From NCBI GenBank assembly GCA_005799475.1, contig SYGQ01000061.1, positions 1 through 9,748 of the forward strand: a DNA stretch of 9,748 bases, given 5' to 3'. How positions within the stretch are numbered: position 1 is the stretch's first letter; each line of letters opens with the position of its first letter. Made by a program: the position numbers and the translations under genes. Origin of the DNA: Planctomycetia bacterium. GTDB lineage: Bacteria; Planctomycetota; Phycisphaerae; Phycisphaerales; SM1A02. Shown in pieces: positions 1-7,196 of this stretch. The notes beneath the pieces are model-generated. The model saw only the letters and a program-made list of their open reading frames with translations. It made no database searches and had not been told where the DNA came from.

Positions 1-1
1 C

Positions 2-1027
2 TGCGGAGCGTGCACGCCGTCGTCGAGTGGAACATGGCTTGGCGTGGGCTGCTCCGATCCGTACAGCAGCGGACTCAACGGATCGCAGTCGAGCCTCGGC
101 TGCCGCTCCGAAGTCAACGCCGCGACCGGCGTTTTCCCGGGCACACCCAACGCGGGCATGCCCGGTGCTGCAGCAACCATTGGTCGACGCATTCAAGTCA
201 ATGGAAACGACCTCAACCCAAGCCTGAACGCGGGTGCGGTCTACTTCTGTGAGGCGCAGTACATCCATCAGGGCGATGCCGCGGCGGGTAACGACAATAA
301 CAACGCATCGTGGCGATCGTTCACGGTCGGCACGCTCACGAGTGGCGCCTACACCGTCACGCTCACCGGAGCGACGAATCAGCAGCGTTCCGCCCTGCAG
401 GCGTGGCAATCCCTCGTTCCAGCCGTCACGCTCGTGAATGTCGATGTGACCGGCGACGGTCGCTTTACCGTGGGCTACAACGCCACCGACAACGGCAACG
501 GCACTTGGCACTACGAGTACGCGATCCAGAACATCAACAGCGACCGAAGCGGGACATCCTTCTCCGTCCCGCTGCCCGCGGGCGTGACCGTGAGCAACGC
601 GGGTTTCCACGATGTCGACTACCACTCGGGCGACCCCTTCTCATCGACCAACTGGACCGTCACCACGACCTCGTCTGCCATCACCTGGGCCGGCGCCTCC
701 TACGCCACGAGTGCGAACTCGAACGCCCTGCGATTCGGGACGACCTACAACTTTTGGTTTGACGCCAACACCGCACCCGCGAACGCAACCGGCACCATCG
801 GCCTCTTCAAGCCCGGCACACCAACGAGCGCCACCATGGCGATCAAGGCACCGCAAGCGGGCAGCACGAACCCAGCCGACATCAACGGCGACGGCGCCGT
901 CAACGGTCTCGACCTCACGCAGATCGTCAGCCAGTGGGGCAGCACCGGCGGTTCGGGCGATGTCAACGGTGACGGCGCGGTCAATGGATCGGATCTCGGT
1001 GTCATCCTCGCGGCGTGGACCGGCTGA
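2..1027 (+). CDS. Exported protein of unknown function with C-terminal dockerin-type calcium-binding module (5' end missing)
   Basis: The reading frame is open from the left edge of the window, so the start and any signal peptide lie upstream; 341 residues are visible. In-frame GTG codons near base 44 are internal, because the conserved-looking sequence begins before them. The visible N-terminus is cysteine-rich (Cys1, Cys4, Cys17, Cys34, then Cys83) and contains LGVGCSDPYSSGLNGSQ. From memory, this motif recurs in uncharacterised exported planctomycete proteins; I could not search to confirm. The middle is rich in Thr, Ser, Asn and Gly with alternating beta-strand character, as in secreted beta-sandwich proteins. 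The C-terminus has two EF-hand-like loops typical of type I dockerins: DINGDGAVNGLD (residues 293-304) and DVNGDGAVNGSD (320-331), with Asp/Asn at loop positions 1, 3, 5, 9 and 12. The protein ends LAAWTG. Role: probably cell-surface or secreted, calcium-stabilised. No cohesin or enzyme domain is visible, so a cellulosome role is not implied. Confidence 0.85.
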   Translation, partial: CGACTPSSSGTWLGVGCSDPYSSGLNGSQSSLGCRSEVNAATGVFPGTPNAGMPGAAATIGRRIQVNGNDLNPSLNAGAVYFCEAQYIHQGDAAAGNDNNNASWRSFTVGTLTSGAYTVTLTGATNQQRSALQAWQSLVPAVTLVNVDVTGDGRFTVGYNATDNGNGTWHYEYAIQNINSDRSGTSFSVPLPAGVTVSNAGFHDVDYHSGDPFSSTNWTVTTTSSAITWAGASYATSANSNALRFGTTYNFWFDANTAPANATGTIGLFKPGTPTSATMAIKAPQAGSTNPADINGDGAVNGLDLTQIVSQWGSTGGSGDVNGDGAVNGSDLGVILAAWTG

Positions 1028-1030
1028 TTC

Positions 1031-1054
1031 GCGCGCGACGAAACTGGTGCGCGC
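1031..1054. terminator. Possible weak bidirectional stem-loop between convergent genes
   Basis: GCGCGC at 1031-1036 and GCGCGC at 1049-1054 can pair across a 12-base loop. They lie in the 29-base gap between the convergent stop codons at 1027 and 1057. There is no T-tract on either side, and a GCGCGC self-palindrome is common by chance in GC-rich DNA. This is therefore only a candidate terminator. Confidence 0.2.
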
Positions 1055-1056
1055 TG

Positions 1057-3444
1057 CTAGTGCTGGCTCGGGAGCGCGGGAACTCTCGATGCCAGATCCT
1101 CGGGCAAGTTGACGAGGATTTCGCGGAAGAGCCGCCGGTTCATCTCGTCTCGCTCGACCCTGATCCCTTGGATCGTTCTGGCAGCGTCCTTCGAAGTCGG
1201 CGCGAGCTGGGCCGCCTCGACGATCCTGACCCTGAACTCCTGCTTCTGTGTCGCCCACTTCGCAGCGAGCGACGCGACTGCCGTTCTTGTAACGGTTGAC
1301 ATCTCCAGTTGCGCGATGCCAGCCATGCGCGAGCTGAGGTCTGTCGGATCATCCAAGCAGCCGCTGAACTGCTGGTCGAGCCACGACTCGTTGAGCCGCA
1401 AGGCCGTCTCGGCTGAAACGAGATCGCTCCAGCGCGCGATCGCCGCAGGGCCTTCCTTCCGGAACGCATCCTCGGCCTCGTTCAATCGCCGAGCGACATC
1501 GGCTCGTTCGATCAGGCGGGCCATGAGCGACTCTGCATCAAGGTCGGGGGCCGGAGGGTTCACGATGAAATCGGACACCCGATTCAATGCATCAGCCGCG
1601 AGAACGGCCTTCACCTTTGCGGCCAGGCGAACGCATGTCGCGGAGAGGTCTGGCCCGAGCGTCCTCCACTCGTCCATCGAAGGTGCGGCATCGAAGAGCG
1701 CCGCCACCGGGTCGGCGTGCCGTGGTGTCGACAGGAAGCTGTTGGCATCGGCTCCGACACGCCCCATACTCTCCCGCGCACACTCCAGCGCTCTCCAGTC
1801 GCGAAGCCACGACACGAACGGCCGACCCTCCTCGGGCACAAGCGACGACTCGAGGTCGACGAGCCTCTTCAAGTCGATCGCCCTCAGTCTCTCGCGCAGG
1901 GCCACGCGCTCCGCCGCTCTCGCGTTTCGCACTGCGATGGGAAGCTGCGGATCGTCCTCGCGTGTCGGCATCGCGATCGGCGGGGCTCCTTCCTTGGTTG
2001 GCAGGTCCAGCATCAGCGGCGGAAGCTCGCGGGACTCACGCAAGATGACTGCCACTTCCTCTGTGTAGTCATTGAAGTAGCTGCCGAGTATCCCCGCGAA
2101 GTGTGTGCCGACACCCGCGGCGTCGTACACAGGGCGAAGGCGGTCGAGGTTCATCGTGGGCTGGAGCCCTGCGTCGAGAGACGGACCGGACGCGGGGACC
2201 ACCGCAGCCATGGCAGCACCGCGCGAGACCCGCGGGAATCGCCGCCGATTCTCCCGCAAGTCCGCCGTTGGATCTGGCAACTGGCTGCGAAGGCGCGCCG
2301 CAATGACTCCGAGCGATTCCGTCGCACGACGAAGGGCTTCCTCGAGTTCTTTCGGGATGGTCGCCACTCCTCCGAGCCCCACTCCGCCAGGAACCTGCTG
2401 TGACAACCCGCTCCCGATCGACTTCATGTGCGCCGTACACGCGGCGACGATCTGCGCGCAGATGGCATCGACCTCGTCCATGTCCGCCCTTGGCATCCAT
2501 TGGGGGCAACTCAAGATCTCGCGGCCCACCTGCCTAAGGGCGGCGGTGCCTTGGAGGTCCTTCCCGTGGGTCAGTGTGCACCAGTGGACGAGCAGGAAGA
2601 ACTGGTCTTGGCCCGTCAACTGTGGAAGCAGTGCGTCGAGCGCGCGCGCGTCGAGGTCCCACCAGTTCTGCCGTGCATGGAGCCAGCGCTCGTACCCCAG
2701 ACGGTCGCGCGCTTCGCGAGCGGCGACTTCTTCCGGACTCAGGATGTGCACAACCTCAGTGTTTGTCTGCGGAGCACCCAGCCAAACCTCTGGAGCCGCG
2801 TGGGTGGCCAGCGCATCGAGATGCCGAAGCGGTGCCTCAATCAGGCCATCACGCATCTCGCGTGCAAGCCGCACTCGCTCCAAGAGAGTGGAGTCGTCGA
2901 GTGCGTCGAGACCGGTGATGCCATCTCTGTCGATGCCCGCGTCCTCGAGCCATTGGCTCGGCATCGTCGTGCAGGGTTCGGCCAACAACATCATTCGCGT
3001 CCCGATTCCCCGGAGAATGAGAAGGTCGCGTGCGATCGACAGCCGCATCAACGCGCGCGGTCCTGCCTGCTCCCGCGACGCCCCCTCTTGCGCCCGAATC
3101 GCCGCGGCGATCGGAGCCATCGCGTCTTCGACGGACTGCGCGGCTGCCCGCGCGCGAATCTGCCACTCACGCATCGCGGCACGATCGGCTCTCGACGGAC
3201 TCGGCGGTGCCTCGGCGAACGGCCGTCCACCACTCGCCATGGCGCTGCCAAATCTCTTGAGACACTCGGCGTTGGAGGCGTGGATGCGACCTCGCGCGAC
3301 TTCGTCGAAGCCGCTCGCCGTCAGCAGGGACTCAAGTTCGGTACTCGTGATCGGCTTCCACTGCGCCACCGCAGGAGCAGCACCTGCCAACGCGCAGACG
3401 ATCACGATGCCCACGCACCAACCTGAAACATTCTGCTTCGACAT
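1057..3444 (-). CDS. Large exported helical protein of unknown function (795 aa)
   Basis: I do not recognise a family. Residues 1-27 form a clear signal peptide: a short basic start (MSKQ), a hydrophobic core at about 11-23 and an AVA|Q cleavage site after residue 27. The rest has no membrane segment and no lipobox, so a soluble periplasmic or secreted protein is expected. The mature part is rich in Ala, Arg, Leu and Glu and looks almost wholly alpha-helical. A Gly/Pro-rich linker (about 346-363) and a Pro-rich stretch (about 474-502) break it up. Residues 36-165 and 434-550 follow a similar plan and may be an ancient duplication. Seven or eight cysteines are scattered and no catalytic motif stands out. 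The start is fixed by an AGGAGG five bases upstream. The gene lies 46 bases downstream of the hybrid kinase on the same strand, so co-transcription is likely. The signal peptide is clear; the function is unknown. Confidence 0.88.
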   Translation of the reverse strand: MSKQNVSGWCVGIVIVCALAGAAPAVAQWKPITSTELESLLTASGFDEVARGRIHASNAECLKRFGSAMASGGRPFAEAPPSPSRADRAAMREWQIRARAAAQSVEDAMAPIAAAIRAQEGASREQAGPRALMRLSIARDLLILRGIGTRMMLLAEPCTTMPSQWLEDAGIDRDGITGLDALDDSTLLERVRLAREMRDGLIEAPLRHLDALATHAAPEVWLGAPQTNTEVVHILSPEEVAAREARDRLGYERWLHARQNWWDLDARALDALLPQLTGQDQFFLLVHWCTLTHGKDLQGTAALRQVGREILSCPQWMPRADMDEVDAICAQIVAACTAHMKSIGSGLSQQVPGGVGLGGVATIPKELEEALRRATESLGVIAARLRSQLPDPTADLRENRRRFPRVSRGAAMAAVVPASGPSLDAGLQPTMNLDRLRPVYDAAGVGTHFAGILGSYFNDYTEEVAVILRESRELPPLMLDLPTKEGAPPIAMPTREDDPQLPIAVRNARAAERVALRERLRAIDLKRLVDLESSLVPEEGRPFVSWLRDWRALECARESMGRVGADANSFLSTPRHADPVAALFDAAPSMDEWRTLGPDLSATCVRLAAKVKAVLAADALNRVSDFIVNPPAPDLDAESLMARLIERADVARRLNEAEDAFRKEGPAAIARWSDLVSAETALRLNESWLDQQFSGCLDDPTDLSSRMAGIAQLEMSTVTRTAVASLAAKWATQKQEFRVRIVEAAQLAPTSKDAARTIQGIRVERDEMNRRLFREILVNLPEDLASRVPALPSQH

Positions 3445-3449
3445 GTCCG

Positions 3450-3455
3450 CCTCCT
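3450..3455 (-). promoter_or_regulatory. Strong Shine-Dalgarno site of the 795-aa exported protein
   Basis: On the minus strand AGGAGG sits five bases before the ATG at 3444. It is the only perfect six-base Shine-Dalgarno site seen next to a start in this window, and it decides the start codon. It suggests independent, efficient translation rather than coupling to the kinase, whose stop codon is 46 bases upstream. Confidence 0.85.
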
Positions 3456-3490
3456 AGAAGTGAGGGGCCCCACCGCACCCCGACGGCATC

Positions 3491-6400
3491 CTAGGCACGC
3501 ATGTCGGAGGGTGGTCGCGATCGTTCCCTTTCGGCACTCTCGAGAAGCAGCGGAAGCCCATCCTGGACCCCCGCGCTGTCTCGGGAGAGGCCGGCCACCT
3601 CCACTTTGGCACACGCTGCGGCGAGTTCCCCGCTTTGGATCGCCGCCGCCGCCGACTTCAGCTTGTGCGCGTGGAAGCCCGCGTCGTACCAGCGCCCCTG
3701 CGCGACGGCTGTCCGAATCTCGCGAAGTGAGGCGTCGAGGACCTCGATGAATCTGGCCCGCATTGCCGCGTCGACAGGCTGTTCGTTTGGTGCGGGCTTG
3801 GCCGGCCGCGCACTCTTCGCCAGCGTCAGCCCGTCGATCCCGAGCCACCGCTCAAGCGTCGCCCCCAACTCCGCCAGACCCACCGGCTTGGACAAGTAGT
3901 CGTCCATTCCTTGCGTGCGGCATCGTTCCGCCTCACTCTTGAGCGCATTGGCGGTGAGGGCGACGATGGGCATGCGCTTCGTCTTCTCTGCGGCTTCGCG
4001 CTCGCGGACTTTCGCAGTGAGTTCATAACCATCCATTGCCGGCATGTGGAGGTCTGTCAGCAGCAACGAGAACTCGCGATCGCCAAGCCGACGGAGCGCA
4101 TCCGTCCCCGTCGCCGCGATCTCGAATCGGTACCCGAGCAGCGTGAGCTGACGACGGATGACTTCCTGATTGACCTCGTTGTCCTCCGCCACCAGGATGG
4201 TCGCTACTCGCAACGGGATCACCGGCCCCCCGGCCGCATCATGAGGGGATTCGGCTGGCTGATCCACGGGGCCCACGCTCCCATCGTCGGACCTGCCGAG
4301 GCCGCAGAGCACGGCTACAGCGTTCACCGTTTGCGCCCGCGTGAGGAGTGTCCCGTCGATCTGGGCGCGTGTTGCGCCCAAGGGCCGCACCTTGCGCCGC
4401 GCGCCCCTGAGGACCACAAGGCCGGGGATCTCCATCGACACGACCGACCCTGCCGCGTGTGCCAGAGCAGCCTCAATGTTGCTCTCGGATCCCGTCCTTC
4501 CCACATCGACAACCCAGCAGTCAGGTCGGAACCCCGACGCGTCCGCGCAGCCGACAACCTGCGCGCCAGCGTCGGCCAGGTAGGCGCGGATCGCACCCGC
4601 CACGCCCGAGTCGACACCCTCCACCACGCACCTGACTCCCTTGAGGATGGGTGGCACCGCCGGCCGCTCTGCAAGCACCTCGAGCGGCACACGCACCGTG
4701 ACCGTCGTGCCAACATCGACTTCGCTCTCGACGGAAATCGTGCCGCCCATGAGATCGACAATCTGTCGGCAGATCGCAAGCCCGAGCCCGGTGCCCTCGT
4801 GGCGTCGCGATGTGTGGCCGCTCACCTGTCGAAATGGCTCGAAGATGACCGTGAGCTTCTCTTTGGGGATCCCGATGCCGTTGTCGCGCACCGAGAACTC
4901 GAGTACCCGCTTGCCGTCGACGGCGGTCACTGTGTGCGCGTGAAACTGCGCCGCTCCATGCCGTGGCATGCCGCTGGAAAACTTGATCGCGTTACCCAGG
5001 AGGTTGATCACCAACTGACGCATCCGGTCGGCATCTGTGTTGACAAGGAATGAGAGCGCTGGATCAACAAATGTCGTGAGATCGACCTGACGCTTCTGCG
5101 ACATCGGGCCAAGCAGAAGGCAGGCCTTCTCAAAGACCTCTTCGAGGCACGCCGGGTCATGATCCAGTTCGAAGCGCCCGGCCTCGATCTTTGAGAAGTC
5201 GAGGATCTCGTTGATGGTCGAGAGCAGCAGAAGTGCCGACTGTCGGATGGTTCGCGCCATCTCCATCTGGTTCGCCTTGAGGCTTGTCTGCATGAGGACC
5301 TCGACCATTCCGAGGACGCCGTTCATCGGCGTGCGGATCTCGTGGCTCATGGCCGAGAGGAACTCACTCTTCGACTTGTTGGCGGCGTCGGCGACCATCG
5401 CCCTCGACTGTTCTTCGGCCAGCCTGAGGCGCGATCGGTCCTCGTTGATGCGGTACCGAGCTTCCGCAAGGAAGAGGAGCGCCACCGTGAGCACGGTAAT
5501 GATCGAAGTGCCAACGAGCGCGGCGGGCAGGATTCCCGAACTGTGCCTGCGCGCGAATCCACTCGACGGCGTCACGACGGCTTCAAGGTCTCGCTCCGCA
5601 CCCATTTCGTCAGCGTCCCCGTGTTCGGGACCGAGCCGGCGCGCGTACACCAGCCCGTCAGGAAGCCGCGCGAGCGAGAAGTCGGCCGCGGCCGCGCGAG
5701 AGCGGTGCGTATAGATCTCGCTCGGCTGCCCTGCGCCGCCCGCATAACGGAGCATCACCGTCAGCCCCGCCGGCGACGATCGGTTCGCGGTGACCACACC
5801 CTCGACGAAGTCGCCCATCCTCAAGACCATGAGCGTGTAGCCCACGAAATTCTTCCGCCGTTCCTCAAGAGTCGTGCGGGGAGCACCATTTGTGTAGTGG
5901 GGCAGCGCGACAAGAACTCCGAGCTGGCTGCCCCGCTCTTGCACGAGCGTGAGCGGCGGCGTCACAACCATGCCGCCGGTGTCGCGAGCGCGATGAAGCG
6001 CGGTGCGGCGCGCCTCGTTGGACCAAAGGTCGAATCCCACGGCGGGCTCGTTCCCTGCGAGCGGCCACACGAATCGGACGGGCGCATACTCCTCGCGCTC
6101 GGCGGACTCGCGGAACTCCCCCCCGTCTCGATCGCGGATCGAAAACCCCACAAGTCCCTCCGCCGCTGCCGCGGCCTCGAAGCTTGCACGATCCGCCATT
6201 CGCACTCGCGGGATCCACTCATAGGCCTGAACCCCGGTCAGGTCCGGAAGCCCGCTGACGAACGTGACGAACTCGTCGGCATCCACTTCTTTGCTGGAAG
6301 CGTAGAGCTGGCCAAGTGCCAGAAGCCGCGTCTGAACGACCTCGAATGCAGCGGACATCGCATCGACATCGCGCCTTGCGAGTCCGCTGAACTCACTTTC

Positions 6401-6532
6401 AAGGTGCCGCCGCTCGGCAGCGTCCATCATCGCGTAGAGAGTGCCACCGCCGAGAAGGACCAGCGCGACGAGCAGCGCAAGGCGTACCCTCCGCGACTTC
6501 GTTCCGCCCGACATTGGTGCGGAGGCCGACAT
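3491..6532 (-). CDS. Hybrid sensor histidine kinase: CHASE-HisKA-HATPase-pseudoreceiver-REC-Hpt (1013 aa)
   Basis: Inner-membrane sensor kinase with a full internal phosphorelay. TM1 is at about 16-36 and TM2 at about 333-357. The periplasmic part between them resembles a CHASE domain (conserved-type AYEWIPRV at 103-110, then a downstream GFDLWSN). A short coiled linker (about 358-388) leads to HisKA with the H-box FLSAMSHEIRTPMNG (391-405, phosphoacceptor His397). The HATPase has its N-box at 501-517 (Asn510, Asn514), G1 RDNGIGIP (549-556), F-box FEPFRQV (564-570) and G2 EGTGLGLAI (579-587). Residues about 631-745 look like a degenerate receiver. A canonical receiver follows: Glu783/Asp784, phosphoacceptor Asp827 in LLLTDLHMPAMDGYE, Thr860 and Lys882. 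The C-terminal Hpt domain has HAHKLKSAAAA with His956 as the likely phosphate carrier. No output domain is present, so a separate response regulator must receive the signal; none is in the window. The start at 6532 lacks a clear Shine-Dalgarno site; Met7 (ATG at 6514) is an alternative. The ligand is unknown. Confidence 0.96.
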   Translation of the reverse strand: MSASAPMSGGTKSRRVRLALLVALVLLGGGTLYAMMDAAERRHLESEFSGLARRDVDAMSAAFEVVQTRLLALGQLYASSKEVDADEFVTFVSGLPDLTGVQAYEWIPRVRMADRASFEAAAAAEGLVGFSIRDRDGGEFRESAEREEYAPVRFVWPLAGNEPAVGFDLWSNEARRTALHRARDTGGMVVTPPLTLVQERGSQLGVLVALPHYTNGAPRTTLEERRKNFVGYTLMVLRMGDFVEGVVTANRSSPAGLTVMLRYAGGAGQPSEIYTHRSRAAAADFSLARLPDGLVYARRLGPEHGDADEMGAERDLEAVVTPSSGFARRHSSGILPAALVGTSIITVLTVALLFLAEARYRINEDRSRLRLAEEQSRAMVADAANKSKSEFLSAMSHEIRTPMNGVLGMVEVLMQTSLKANQMEMARTIRQSALLLLSTINEILDFSKIEAGRFELDHDPACLEEVFEKACLLLGPMSQKRQVDLTTFVDPALSFLVNTDADRMRQLVINLLGNAIKFSSGMPRHGAAQFHAHTVTAVDGKRVLEFSVRDNGIGIPKEKLTVIFEPFRQVSGHTSRRHEGTGLGLAICRQIVDLMGGTISVESEVDVGTTVTVRVPLEVLAERPAVPPILKGVRCVVEGVDSGVAGAIRAYLADAGAQVVGCADASGFRPDCWVVDVGRTGSESNIEAALAHAAGSVVSMEIPGLVVLRGARRKVRPLGATRAQIDGTLLTRAQTVNAVAVLCGLGRSDDGSVGPVDQPAESPHDAAGGPVIPLRVATILVAEDNEVNQEVIRRQLTLLGYRFEIAATGTDALRRLGDREFSLLLTDLHMPAMDGYELTAKVREREAAEKTKRMPIVALTANALKSEAERCRTQGMDDYLSKPVGLAELGATLERWLGIDGLTLAKSARPAKPAPNEQPVDAAMRARFIEVLDASLREIRTAVAQGRWYDAGFHAHKLKSAAAAIQSGELAAACAKVEVAGLSRDSAGVQDGLPLLLESAERERSRPPSDMRA

Positions 6533-6558
6533 GCGCTGACGATGGTACGGTGCGTCGC
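6533..6558. promoter_or_regulatory. Very short divergent intergenic region between kinase and sigma factor genes
   Basis: Only 26 bases separate the kinase ATG (6532, minus) from the favoured sigma GTG (6559, plus). Two conventional back-to-back promoters cannot fit here. At least one promoter must therefore lie inside the opposing coding sequence, or the transcripts have almost no leader. I see no convincing -35/-10 pair. On the plus strand a GGAGG at 6521-6525, inside kinase codons, stands five bases before ATG-CGC-TGA (6531-6539). It is too far from the sigma GTG codons to serve them directly. Confidence 0.4.
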
Positions 6559-7107
6559 GTGGAAGATCCCTCGGACGACGCGCTCATCGCGCAGTGCCGC
6601 GCGGGCGATGCGCGCGCGTGGGAGACGCTCGTCGATCGGTACACGGCACTCGTCTACAGCATTCCAAGGCGATACCGCCTGCCCACGAGTGACTGCGACG
6701 ATGTCCATCAGGCGGTGTTCGCAGCCCTCGTGACCGGCCTCGGGTCACTCCAACGAACGACCGCGCTACCGAAATGGCTGATGACATCAGCGCACCGAGA
6801 GTGCTGGCGAGTTTCGCGGGCACGGTCGCGATCCGTCAACTTGGACTCGGACTTCGTCAGCGTGTCCGAACCGCACGAAGACACCATCACCGATGTGGAA
6901 GAAGTGGACCTCGTCCGCAAGGGACTCATCGAGCTCGGCGGTCGCTGTCAGCAACTATTGCTCCTCATCTTTGGCGGGGTAGCCGAATCGGATTATCAGA
7001 CGATTTCGAAGCAACTTGGCATACCGATGGGAAGTATCGGACCAACACGCATCCGCTGCATGGCGAAACTGAGTGAGATTCTCAAGCGAATGGGACTCAG
7101 TAGGTAG
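6559..7107 (+). CDS. ECF-type sigma-70 family RNA polymerase sigma factor (182 aa)
   Basis: Two-domain sigma factor that would direct RNA polymerase to a dedicated promoter set. Region 2 spans about residues 18-90: AWETLVDRYTALVYSIPRRY, then SDCDDVHQAVFAAL matching the core-binding segment, and PKWLMTSAHRECWR in the -10 recognition part. A short acidic linker (about 94-116) leads to region 4 at about 118-176. Its helix-turn-helix is SDYQTISKQLGIPMGSIGPT (144-163), the step that reads the -35 element. There is no sigma region 1 or 3, as expected for ECF factors. Starts considered: GTG at 6559 (preferred, giving MEDPSDDALIAQCRAGD), GTG at 6550, and TTG 6514 or GTG 6517, which would overlap the divergent kinase gene. 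None has a good Shine-Dalgarno site. No anti-sigma factor is adjacent. The gene is followed 89 bases later by a co-directional pair including a TPR-CHAT protein, which is probably its functional partner. Confidence 0.93.
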   Translation: MEDPSDDALIAQCRAGDARAWETLVDRYTALVYSIPRRYRLPTSDCDDVHQAVFAALVTGLGSLQRTTALPKWLMTSAHRECWRVSRARSRSVNLDSDFVSVSEPHEDTITDVEEVDLVRKGLIELGGRCQQLLLLIFGGVAESDYQTISKQLGIPMGSIGPTRIRCMAKLSEILKRMGLSR

Positions 7108-7156
7108 TTGGACTTTGCTGTGATCCGGCAACCGAAAAACCCGAAGGATTGAGGTA

Positions 7157-7189
7157 TCACCCCCTCCCTCGTTCGCTCATAGGGGGTGA
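7157..7189 (+). repeat. Perfect 9-bp inverted repeat overlapping the ribosome binding site
   Basis: TCACCCCCT (7157-7165) and AGGGGGTGA (7181-7189) are exact reverse complements separated by 15 bases. The right arm covers the first part of the probable Shine-Dalgarno site TGAGG (7187-7191) of the next gene. As RNA it would form a GC-rich stem able to hide that site; as DNA it could be an operator. No T-run follows, so a simple terminator is less likely. It lies in the 89-base gap after the sigma factor gene. Confidence 0.6.
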
Positions 7190-7191
7190 GG
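7187..7191 (+). promoter_or_regulatory. Probable Shine-Dalgarno site for the TTG start at 7197
   Basis: TGAGG ends five bases before TTG at 7197, good spacing for translation initiation. This is the reason for preferring 7197 over the upstream in-frame TTG at 7149. The 7149 start would translate straight through the inverted repeat into a short sequence with no domain character. Confidence 0.55.
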
Positions 7192-7196
7192 ATTCA

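Noticed and set aside
44..1027. GTG at 44 as the true start of the dockerin-type gene
   Set aside because: The frame stays open to the left edge, the motif around LGVGCSDPY spans the GTG, and the protein would lack the signal peptide expected for a dockerin-type protein.
2105..3457. Long plus-strand open frames opposite the 795-aa gene (450 and 332 codons)
   Set aside because: The minus-strand gene has a signal peptide and a perfect ribosome binding site. The plus-strand frames give low-complexity Arg/Ser/Pro-rich sequence typical of antisense frames in GC-rich DNA.
3464..3471. GGGGCCCC palindrome in the gap between kinase and exported-protein genes
   Set aside because: It is only eight bases with no loop and no T-tract, and is expected by chance at this base composition. 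It is not a convincing terminator or operator.
5342..6733. 463-codon plus-strand frame opposite the kinase and running into the sigma gene
   Set aside because: It lies antisense to well-conserved kinase motifs and shifted from the sigma frame. The product is Arg/His-rich with no domain character.
7108..7160. Possible ECF-style promoter (GCAACC ... GTATC) before the beta-sandwich gene
   Set aside because: The spacing between the two elements is about 20 bases, longer than the usual 16-17, and the match is weak. It is not called as a promoter.
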